Positions 1 to 5,215 of a stretch of DNA of 5,807 nucleotides are shown here, one piece after another. Both the position numbers and the translations under genes were made by a program. Position 1 is the first letter of the stretch. Every line of letters begins with the position of its first letter. Below the pieces are notes generated by a model, which was not told the DNA's origin, ran no database searches, and saw only the letters and a list, made by a program, of their open reading frames with translations. This DNA comes from Bacteroidales bacterium (lineage in GTDB: Bacteria > Bacteroidota > Bacteroidia > Bacteroidales > UBA932): contig JAFYMJ010000163.1 in assembly GCA_017556665.1 (NCBI GenBank), positions 1 to 5,807 on the forward strand, written 5' to 3'.

Positions 1-196
1 AATTGTCCTCTGTTTTCTTATCTTTAGCATTAGCCTTAGGCTTGCGTCCGCTTTTACGCAAAGCTTCTGAGATTATCCATTGCAGCTGCCCATTGGTACT
101 GCGGAACTCATCGGCAGCCCATTTCTCAATGGCATCCATTGTCTGAGCATCTATCCTAAGAATAAAGCTTTTTGTATTGGATTCTTTTGCCGCCAT
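1..196 (-). CDS. Arc-like ribbon-helix-helix DNA-binding protein (partial, C-terminus outside window)
   Basis: The frame opens with ATG at 196-194 and stays open for 65 codons to the window edge, so the C-terminus is missing. The protein begins MAAKESNTKSFILRID. Residues about 8-16 (TKSFILRID) fit the beta-strand of an Arc/MetJ-type ribbon-helix-helix fold. Two predicted helices follow: about 17-31 (AQTMDAIEKWAADE) and about 35-48 (NGQLQWIISEALRKSG). A very basic tail comes next (RKPKANAKDKK). Arc-family proteins act as dimers that place the beta-ribbon in the DNA major groove, often as autorepressors. The gene starts 10 bases after the stop of the SPFH gene, so both probably share one transcript from the promoter at 1206-1236. 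No Shine-Dalgarno sequence is visible, which is usual for Bacteroidota. The fold call is good; the DNA target and partner are inferred. An antitoxin-like role is possible, but no toxin gene is visible here. Confidence 0.8.
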   Translation of the reverse strand, partial: MAAKESNTKSFILRIDAQTMDAIEKWAADEFRSTNGQLQWIISEALRKSGRKPKANAKDKKTEDN

Positions 197-206
197 AGTA
201 CTTGTA

Positions 207-1148
207 TTAGTTATGAAGTGTACCTGTATTTACAACCGGTTGAGCTGCCTCATCTGCACAAAGGACAACCAGCAAGTTGCTCACCATTGCTGCTTTGCGT
301 TCTTGGTCCAGCTCAACAACTTCTTCTGCAGCAAGTCTGTCAAGAGCAATTTTTACCATAGATACAGCACCCTCTACAATTTTCTCTCTTGCAGAGATAA
401 TTGCATCTGCTTGTTGTCGGCGAAGCATTGCTGCTGCAATTTCTGGAGCATATGCAAGATAGTTCAAACGAGCTTCCATAACCTCAATACCGGCCATAGA
501 AAGTCTTGCATTAAGTTCGTCTTTTAATTTTTCGTTTATTTCTTCTCCACCTGAGCGAAGTGTTATCTCTTCCGACGAGTTATTGGAGTTCTCATCATAC
601 GCGTACATTCCTGCAACTTGACGTAGAGCAGAATCACTTTGCACTGCAACAAAGTTTTCAAGGACATTCATACGGCTTGTTGCTGCACCTGCAACTACAT
701 CTGGAGAATCAATTTCAAACACAGCTTTATATGCTCCATCTTGCTTTATTTTCCATACCAATACCAATCCAATTAAAATTGGGTTACCAGCCTTATCGTT
801 AACTTTAATTGGGTTAACATTAAGGTTTCTGGCTCTTAATGAAAGTTTCTTTGCACTCATAAATGGGTTAACCCACCAGTAACCGGTGTTGTAGAATGTT
901 CCTTTGTAATTTCCAAAGAACAACAGTACTCTTGCCTCATTTGGTTCCAGCATAATAAAACCGCAGCACATAATTATTGATAGTACAAGTAATGTTAAAG
1001 CTGCAATAAGAAATAGAGGAACAAAAGTCTCACTGTTGCCAAGCAGTACAAAGTTGTAGATTGAACCGGCAATTAACAGCAAATTAATGAACAGTGCTAC
1101 AAAACCGTTCATTTTCCAGCCTGAGTAAACATAATTCTCGTTTTTCAT
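207..1148 (-). CDS. SPFH/Band 7 (stomatin/prohibitin-like) membrane protein
   Basis: This 313-residue protein has two hydrophobic segments at about residues 14-35 and 42-64, probable membrane anchors. An SPFH/Band 7 domain follows at about 64-240, opening [22 protein letters not shown], where such domains meet the membrane. The region [43 protein letters not shown] carries the familiar end of the domain, before an Ala/Glu-rich helical stretch at about 241-290. SPFH proteins build oligomeric scaffolds in membrane microdomains and often tune proteases or channels; the specific partner here is unknown. The C-terminus ([11 protein letters not shown]) resembles the conserved tail I recall from Bacteroidales relatives. 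I chose ATG at 1148 ([10 protein letters not shown]). An in-frame ATG at 1160 would add MFYI and cannot be excluded. The gene has a strong promoter upstream and is followed after 10 bases by the Arc-like gene, so the pair is probably an operon. Confidence 0.87.
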   Translation of the reverse strand: MKNENYVYSGWKMNGFVALFINLLLIAGSIYNFVLLGNSETFVPLFLIAALTLLVLSIIMCCGFIMLEPNEARVLLFFGNYKGTFYNTGYWWVNPFMSAKKLSLRARNLNVNPIKVNDKAGNPILIGLVLVWKIKQDGAYKAVFEIDSPDVVAGAATSRMNVLENFVAVQSDSALRQVAGMYAYDENSNNSSEEITLRSGGEEINEKLKDELNARLSMAGIEVMEARLNYLAYAPEIAAAMLRRQQADAIISAREKIVEGAVSMVKIALDRLAAEEVVELDQERKAAMVSNLLVVLCADEAAQPVVNTGTLHN

Positions 1149-1182
1149 AATATAAAACATTTAAGTTGATATAAGTTTTTCT

Positions 1183-1203
1183 AAAATGATATCAAAATGA
1201 TAT
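1183..1203. repeat. Tandem AAAATGATAT direct repeat near the SPFH promoter start site
   Basis: AAAATGATAT occurs at 1183-1192 and exactly again at 1194-1203, so the copies repeat every 11 bases. A third partial copy, TGATAT, lies at 1167-1172. The repeats sit just downstream of the -7 element (1206-1213), around the expected transcription start and the 5' leader of the SPFH gene. About one helical turn between copies is the spacing at which ribbon-helix-helix dimers commonly bind side by side, which suggests an operator. That function is inference only; in such AT-rich DNA, chance duplication is possible. Confidence 0.45.
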
Positions 1204-1205
1204 TA

Positions 1206-1236
1206 CAAATATAAGCAAATGTTTCCTTTATCCAAA
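1206..1236 (-). promoter_or_regulatory. Bacteroidota-type promoter for the SPFH/Arc-like operon
   Basis: Read on the minus strand, TTTG at 1236-1233 matches the -33 element exactly. TATATTTG at 1213-1206 matches the -7 consensus TAnnTTTG exactly. The 19-base spacer is within the usual range for the Bacteroidota primary sigma factor. Transcription would start near 1200, giving a leader of roughly 50 bases to ATG 1148. The -33 element lies only about ten bases beyond the terminator of the upstream CoA-transferase gene. Confidence 0.72.
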
Positions 1237-1246
1237 TTTTTTAAAT

Positions 1247-1278
1247 AAAAAAAGACAATCCACATGGATTGCCTTTTT
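1247..1278 (-). terminator. Rho-independent terminator of the CoA-transferase gene
   Basis: On the minus strand, an 8-base stem (GGCAATCC pairing with GGATTGTC, including one G-U pair) encloses the loop ATGT. A run of seven T follows (the A run at 1247-1253). It begins about 20 bases after the stop codon of the CoA-transferase gene. A T run also lies on the other side (1274-1278), but no plus-strand gene approaches from that direction and the plus-strand stem has an A-C mismatch, so I assign it to the minus strand. Confidence 0.82.
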
Positions 1279-1297
1279 AGTGTGTTATTGTATACTG

Positions 1298-2608
1298 TTA
1301 GTATTGGCTTACAAAGTGGAAGTGTGAACCAAATCTTTCAAATGCTGCTTTGTCCAACTCCTCTCTTGCATCTGGATGAGCAATCTTGATTAGAAGTTTG
1401 GCTCTCTCTTGAAGTGATTTGCCATATAGGTTAACAGCACCATGCTCTGTAATAATCCAGTGAACGTGGCTTCTTGTTGTTACTACACCGGCTCCAGGAG
1501 TAAGAGTAGGGACAATCTTACTAACTCCTTTGTTTGTCATAGAAGGCATAGCCACAATAGCTTTACCTCCCTCTGACATTGAAGCACCAAAGATAAAGTT
1601 AACCTGTCCACCTACACCTGAGTAAAGTTTTGTACCAAGTGAGTCTGCACAAATCTGACCTGTGATATCAATTTGAAGGGCAGAGTTGATTGCAGTTGCT
1701 TTAGGGTTCTTTGCAATAACGTATGGATTGTTGGTGTATTTTACATCCATCATTTTAACCATAGGGTTATCATCAATAAAATCGTAAACATTTTGTGAAC
1801 CCATTAGGAATGTAGATACAATTTTACCTTTGTCTGTTACTTTGCATGAACCGTTGATAACACCTCTCTCAACTAGAGGAAGAACACCGTCTGCGAACAT
1901 CTCTGTGTGGATACCAAGGTTTTTGTGATATCTTAATTGTGCCAACACTGCGTTAGGAATAGCACCAATACCCATTTGTAGAGTTGCTCCGTCCTCAATT
2001 AATGAAGCACAGTTTTTACCAATTTGAATCTCAATTGGATTTGGCTCTGTAAAGTGAGCTGGCATAAGCGGCTCATCGTGTTGGACAAAGTGGTGAATTA
2101 GGCTTGCAGGAATCAATGCATCACCAAATGCTCTTGGAACATATTTGTTAACAACAGCAATAACCTCTCTTGCACACTCAATGGCTGCCAAGGTTGCATC
2201 TACAGATGTACCTAATGAAACGTAACCATGTTTGTCGGGAGGAGAAACTTGAATCATTGCAACATCACAAGGAAGGATACCTGTTCTGTACAATTTTTGA
2301 GTCTCGTTAAGGAAAACTGGAATGTAGTCTGCGTAACCGGCTTGTACGCTTTGTCTTACGTTACCTCCTACAAAGAATGCTTGGTGGAAGAAGATACCCT
2401 CATACTTTGGATCTGTATATTTAGCTTCTCCCTCTGTGTGAAGGTGGTGGATTTTAACATCTCTCAACTCTCCAGCGTCACCTCTTTTACATAGAGCATC
2501 AATTAGAACTCTTGGTGAACTTGCAACACTGCTAAAGTGAATGTGATCTCCTGAATGAACGCATTTAACAGCCTCTTCTGGAGTAATGTAGTTAATTTTA
2601 GTGTACAT
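1298..2608 (-). CDS. Acetyl-CoA hydrolase/CoA-transferase family protein (4-hydroxybutyrate/butyrate:acetate CoA-transferase type)
   Basis: This 436-residue protein has the size of the AbfT/But group of CoA-transferases; the Cat1/acetyl-CoA hydrolase branch is nearer 500. These enzymes move CoA between acyl-CoA and a short-chain acid, usually acetate, through a glutamyl-CoA intermediate in the cytosol. Signature stretches are visible in order: QMGIGAIPNAV at about 211-221, LGIHTEMFADG at 231-241 with the expected catalytic Glu236, GVGGQVNF at 331-338 in the CoA-binding region, and TPGAGVVTTRSHVHWIITEHG at 370-390. All key motifs are intact. Start ATG 2608 gives the usual N-terminus (MYTKINYITPEEAV). 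The gene stands alone, with its own promoter at 2657-2688 and terminator at 1247-1278. No butyrate- or hydroxybutyrate-pathway genes lie beside it, so the acyl substrate cannot be fixed. A role in acetate or butyrate fermentation is inferred. Confidence 0.93.
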   Translation of the reverse strand: MYTKINYITPEEAVKCVHSGDHIHFSSVASSPRVLIDALCKRGDAGELRDVKIHHLHTEGEAKYTDPKYEGIFFHQAFFVGGNVRQSVQAGYADYIPVFLNETQKLYRTGILPCDVAMIQVSPPDKHGYVSLGTSVDATLAAIECAREVIAVVNKYVPRAFGDALIPASLIHHFVQHDEPLMPAHFTEPNPIEIQIGKNCASLIEDGATLQMGIGAIPNAVLAQLRYHKNLGIHTEMFADGVLPLVERGVINGSCKVTDKGKIVSTFLMGSQNVYDFIDDNPMVKMMDVKYTNNPYVIAKNPKATAINSALQIDITGQICADSLGTKLYSGVGGQVNFIFGASMSEGGKAIVAMPSMTNKGVSKIVPTLTPGAGVVTTRSHVHWIITEHGAVNLYGKSLQERAKLLIKIAHPDAREELDKAAFERFGSHFHFVSQY

Positions 2609-2656
2609 TATTGTGTTTTATTATTAATTAAAAATTTTCTGGATACAAGAATCATA

Positions 2657-2688
2657 CAAATATAAATAATAAAAGTGTATAATAGAAA
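2657..2688 (-). promoter_or_regulatory. Bacteroidota-type promoter for the CoA-transferase gene
   Basis: On the minus strand, TATATTTG at 2664-2657 is an exact -7 element. TTTC at 2688-2685 is a three-of-four match to the -33 element, with a 20-base spacer. Transcription would begin near 2650, leaving a leader of about 40 very AT-rich bases before ATG 2608. It sits back to back with the candidate promoter of the plus-strand cluster. Confidence 0.6.
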
Positions 2689-2715
2689 TTTTACCTCTTT
2701 GATATTGTAAAATAG

Positions 2716-2743
2716 TACATTTGGTTTCTTTGTTGTATCTTTG
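2716..2743 (+). promoter_or_regulatory. Candidate promoter for the DUF62-mazG-tcdA cluster
   Basis: Two exact TAnnTTTG elements occur: TACATTTG at 2716-2723 and TATCTTTG at 2736-2743. The first is better placed. It would start transcription near 2730, about 20 bases before ATG 2752, with a poor -33 match (TTTA, 2690-2693, 22-base spacer). The second lies so close to the ATG that the message would be nearly leaderless, and TTTG at 2720-2723 is too near to serve as its -33 element. Which one is used cannot be decided from sequence. Confidence 0.42.
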
Positions 2744-2751
2744 AAGTTTGT

Positions 2752-3579
2752 ATGCCTATAATTACTGTCATAAGCGATTGGAACAATAAAGATTACTACC
2801 TTCCTGTGTTAAAGGGGAGGGTGTACTCGTTGTTTTCCAGTTCGTCGGATGAGCTTAAAGGTGTTGTTATTTAGCCTCTTACAATGTCCATTACTCCGTT
2901 TGACATTCAGCAGGGGTGCTTTATTCTAAAGAATTCGTTCAAAAGTTTTCCTATAGGCTCAATTCATATTCTGGCGGTAAACAGTGAGCCGTCTGTTGAG
3001 GTGCCAAACATTGTGGTTTATTATAATGGGCACTGGATAATTTCAAAGAATGATGGCCGTTTTTCCCATATTTTTGGTTCAAAAATTTTAAGTGAAGGGC
3101 TTGCAAAGGCCTATGTACTTCCTCTTCCCGACGAATATTCAACCTATATGGCCTGCGACCAATATGTATATGCAATAGAGCTGATTTGTAGGGGAGATGT
3201 GGCAAACACCCTTAAGGAGTGTGATATAAAGACTATTGGGGGAGTATATCCAACCATAATGGAGGATAAGATTATAGGTAAGGTAATGTATATTGATTCA
3301 TATGGCAATGCCATTACAAACATTTCCAAAGATACCTTTGTGAGGTGGTATTCAGTATGGGGGCAGAAACATGATGGTGAGCCGCAGTATACAATTTATG
3401 TTCAAGGACCATATCTGAACCTTCACTCAATACACAATACCTATTCAGATGTTCAAATTGGAGAGAATATAGCGGTATTCAATTCTGCCGGATGGCTGGA
3501 GTTTGCCATTAACAATGGAAATTTCTCTAAAGTTGAGAGTATAGATGTAAATGCAGAAGTAATAATAAGATTCTTTTAG
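2752..3579 (+). pseudogene. SAM hydroxide adenosyltransferase (DUF62) gene interrupted by in-frame TAG
   Basis: From ATG 2752 the frame encodes MPIITVISDWNNKDYYLPVL, the N-terminus of the fluorinase/DUF62 family, with the conserved Asp of the SD..x..D motif at residue 9. Codon 41 (2872-2874) is TAG. Beyond it the same frame continues as a clear family member: ITPFDIQQGCFILKN, then IHILAVNSE, then IGKVMYIDSYGNAITNI, then a C-terminal domain with NTYSDVQIGENIAVFNSAGWLEFAINNGN. Total length, 275 codons, is normal for the family. Intact relatives hydrolyse S-adenosylmethionine to adenosine and methionine. Consensus relatives have D-I-S-H-x-I-x-P-F-D here; the present frame reads stop-PLTMSITPFD, so the D-I-S-H part is lost. 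Another frame at 2877-2885 reads SYN, suggesting paired indels. The stop removes the active-site N-terminus from anything started later, so the gene is probably inactive unless the base calls are wrong. It heads the mazG-tcdA cluster. Confidence 0.8.
2884..3579 (+). CDS. Residual open frame of the broken DUF62 gene (231 aa)
   Basis: This is the longest uninterrupted part of the gene described at 2752-3579, opening at ATG 2884 (MSITPFDIQQG). A gene caller would likely report it as a SAM-dependent chlorinase/fluorinase-like protein. It lacks about 44 N-terminal residues, including the Asp9 region that binds the SAM ribose in the fluorinase family, so activity is doubtful. It keeps the rest of the first domain and the whole C-terminal domain. 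ATG 2884 is an internal Met codon inside a normally conserved strand, not a convincing natural start. It ends 14 bases before mazG. Treat it as the 3' part of a damaged gene unless resequencing removes the stop. Confidence 0.45.
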   Translation: MSITPFDIQQGCFILKNSFKSFPIGSIHILAVNSEPSVEVPNIVVYYNGHWIISKNDGRFSHIFGSKILSEGLAKAYVLPLPDEYSTYMACDQYVYAIELICRGDVANTLKECDIKTIGGVYPTIMEDKIIGKVMYIDSYGNAITNISKDTFVRWYSVWGQKHDGEPQYTIYVQGPYLNLHSIHNTYSDVQIGENIAVFNSAGWLEFAINNGNFSKVESIDVNAEVIIRFF

Positions 3580-3593
3580 TACAACAGTTATAT

Positions 3594-4415
3594 ATGAAAA
3601 AAGATAGAAGCAAAGAGCTTGCGGCTTTTGAGAGGGTCCTTGATATAATGGACAGATTAAGGGAAGAGTGTCCATGGGATAGAAAACAGACTTTTGAGAG
3701 TTTGCGTCCGCAGACAATAGAGGAGACATATGAGCTGAGTGATGCTCTTATGAATAATGATTTGCAGGAGGTTTCCAAAGAGCTTGGAGATTTGTTGCTG
3801 CATGTTGTCTTTTATGCAAAAATGGGTAGCGAGCAGGGTAAGTTTGACATTACCGATGTAATGGACAGAATGTGCAACAAACTTATCTACAGGCATCCGC
3901 ATGTGTTTGGAACAACAGAGGTGAGTGATGCTGAGCAGGTTGTAAGAAATTGGGAACAGCTTAAGACTGCAGAAAAGGATGGAAACAAAAGAGTTCTAAG
4001 CGGTGTTCCAGAGAGTATGCCTGCAATTATCAAGGCTTACAGAATGCAGGACAAGGCAAGGGCTGTAGGTTTTGACTGGACAGAAAAGGAGCAGGTGTGG
4101 GATAAGGTTAAAGAGGAGATTGCAGAGTTTGAAGCAGAGATAACAGCTCTTGGAAAGCAGAAGGAAGTTATCGGGGAGGAGAAATATAAACATTTGGCAG
4201 AGAATGAGTTGGGAGATTTGCTTTTCTCAATAATAAATGCGGCAAGATTATATGATCTTAATCCCGATACAGCTTTGGAATCTACTTGCAAGAAATTCAG
4301 AAGACGTTTTACTTATCTTGAGGAGAAGACAATCAGGGCAGGAAGAAATCTTAAAGATATGACCCTTGAGCAGATGGACGAAATTTGGAACGAGGCAAAA
4401 AGTCTGGAAAAATAG
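3594..4415 (+). CDS. mazG: MazG nucleoside triphosphate pyrophosphohydrolase
   Basis: The 273-residue product is a typical two-domain MazG, close to the 263 residues of the E. coli enzyme. MazG splits (d)NTPs to the monophosphate and pyrophosphate, using magnesium, and is thought to clear unusual nucleotides. The N-terminal signature ECPWDRKQTFESLRPQTIEE is present at about 25-44. Metal-binding acidic motifs of domain 1 are EETYEL at 43-48 and ELGDLL at 63-68; domain 2 repeats them as EEIAEFEAE at 174-182 and ELGDLL at 205-210, followed by KFRRRF at 234-239. Nothing is missing. It starts 14 bases after the DUF62 frame and ends one base before the TcdA-like gene, so all three are probably co-transcribed. 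The stop codon is TAG. Confidence 0.96.
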   Translation: MKKDRSKELAAFERVLDIMDRLREECPWDRKQTFESLRPQTIEETYELSDALMNNDLQEVSKELGDLLLHVVFYAKMGSEQGKFDITDVMDRMCNKLIYRHPHVFGTTEVSDAEQVVRNWEQLKTAEKDGNKRVLSGVPESMPAIIKAYRMQDKARAVGFDWTEKEQVWDKVKEEIAEFEAEITALGKQKEVIGEEKYKHLAENELGDLLFSIINAARLYDLNPDTALESTCKKFRRRFTYLEEKTIRAGRNLKDMTLEQMDEIWNEAKSLEK

Positions 4416-4416
4416 T

Positions 4417-5148
4417 ATGGAAATTTGGCAAGAAAGAACAGCTATCCTGTTGGGAGAAGAGGGGGTAAATGGATTAAAGGACAAGAGGATTCTTGTAGTA
4501 GGTTTGGGTGGAGTAGGTGCCTATACTGCAGAAATGCTGTGCAGGGCAGGTGTTGGTAACCTTATTTTGCTTGATAGCGATATTGTAAATGAGAGCAACA
4601 AGAACAGACAGCTTATAGCTTTGGACAGCACCATAGGTAAACTTAAGTGTAATGTATTGGCAGACAGACTAAAAGATATAAATGCGAATATCAATCTTAC
4701 ACTTGTTGACCAGTATCTGGAACCAGAGAATATAGATGAATTGTTTGCCGGTTTTGGTAAACTGGATTATGTGGTTGATGCAATAGATACTCTGGCTCCA
4801 AAAATTTCTCTTATAAAATATTGCTATAATGCAAAAATTCCGTTTGTATCTTCAATGGGATCTGGTGCCAAGATGGATGTAACCAAGATAAGAATTGCAG
4901 ATATCGCAAAATCGTATAATTGCCCGTTGGCTTATATGCTTAGAAAGAAATTGAGAAAAGAGGGTATAAGCAAAGGATTTAAAGTTGTATTTTCTGAGGA
5001 GTTGCCAAACAAAGATGCCATTGTTCCAATGGAGGAGAGAAACAAGAAAAGCCAGGTTGGTACAATCTCTTATTTGCCTGCGGTTTTTGGATGTGCTTGT
5101 GCACAGGCTGCACTTGAATATCTTATAAAGAGTGATATTGATAATTAG
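4417..5148 (+). CDS. tcdA: TcdA-like tRNA threonylcarbamoyladenosine dehydratase (ThiF/E1-type)
   Basis: The 243-residue product is an E1-like adenylating enzyme of the ThiF/MoeB superfamily and matches the TcdA (YgdL/CsdL) branch. TcdA uses ATP to cyclise t6A37 to ct6A in tRNAs that read ANN codons. Visible motifs: WQERTAILLGEEGV at 4-17, nucleotide loop GLGGVG at 29-34, DSD at 53-55, NKNRQ at 61-65 with the ATP-binding Arg64, and DAID at 121-124. TcdA-specific stretches follow: SSMGSGAKMDVTKIRIADIAKS at 145-166 and a KVVFSEELP segment at 189-197. It is slightly shorter than the 268 residues of E. coli. I start it at ATG 4417, one base after the mazG stop, because family N-termini begin at the W-Q-E/R-R region. 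An ATG at 4366 would add 17 residues translated from mazG in another frame. The one-base gap suggests translational coupling. No CsdA/CsdE partner genes are visible here. Confidence 0.9.
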   Translation: MEIWQERTAILLGEEGVNGLKDKRILVVGLGGVGAYTAEMLCRAGVGNLILLDSDIVNESNKNRQLIALDSTIGKLKCNVLADRLKDINANINLTLVDQYLEPENIDELFAGFGKLDYVVDAIDTLAPKISLIKYCYNAKIPFVSSMGSGAKMDVTKIRIADIAKSYNCPLAYMLRKKLRKEGISKGFKVVFSEELPNKDAIVPMEERNKKSQVGTISYLPAVFGCACAQAALEYLIKSDIDN

Positions 5149-5167
5149 ATAAAAATGCCTAACTTTG
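5137..5167 (+). promoter_or_regulatory. Bacteroidota-type promoter for the GNAT-like gene
   Basis: TAACTTTG at 5160-5167 is an exact -7 element. ATTG at 5137-5140, inside the last codons of the TcdA-like gene, matches three of four -33 bases with a 19-base spacer. Transcription would begin near 5173, with a leader of about 40 bases to ATG 5216. The -7 element is framed by a small inverted repeat (GCCTA 5157-5161, TAGGC 5168-5172). Confidence 0.55.
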
Positions 5168-5180
5168 TAGGCTAATTTTG

Positions 5181-5193
5181 CTTTGTGACAAAG
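5181..5193. repeat. 13-base perfect palindrome CTTTGTGACAAAG in the leader of the GNAT-like gene
   Basis: CTTTGT and ACAAAG form six-base arms around a single central G. The arm CTTTGT also occurs at 5163-5168, overlapping the -7 element, 18 bases upstream in the same orientation. The position, shortly after the predicted transcription start, would suit an operator. With a one-base centre it cannot fold into a stable RNA hairpin, so a DNA-binding dimer is the likelier reader. No cognate regulator is identified. Confidence 0.4.
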
Positions 5194-5215
5194 TGTAAAG
5201 TGAAAGGGAAACAGA

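Noticed and set aside
80..802. Plus-strand open frames opposite the SPFH gene
   Set aside because: They are antisense shadows of a well-supported minus-strand gene, and their translations resemble no protein family I know.
2609..2751. Small gene or structured RNA in the divergent spacer
   Set aside because: The 143 bases are very AT-rich with no open frame of note and no stable hairpin by eye; promoter elements account for the visible signal.
2872..2874. TAG as a reassigned or suppressed sense codon
   Set aside because: TAG is also the terminal stop of the DUF62 frame, mazG and the TcdA-like gene. Reading through the mazG TAG would add 47 codons of out-of-frame TcdA sequence. General amber recoding is therefore unlikely.
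2863..2892. Programmed ribosomal frameshift around the DUF62 stop
   Set aside because: No X-XXY-YYZ slippery heptamer precedes the TAG in the right phase, and a second opposite shift would be needed 15-20 bases later to regain the frame.
4366..4416. Earlier start for the TcdA-like gene at ATG 4366
   Set aside because: The extra 17 residues come from out-of-frame mazG coding sequence and do not resemble the family; ATG 4417 gives the typical N-terminus.
5157..5180. Possible terminator after the TcdA-like gene
   Set aside because: The stem GCCTA/TAGGC has only 5 base pairs and is followed by TAATTTTG rather than a proper T run; the segment fits better as promoter with symmetric flanks.
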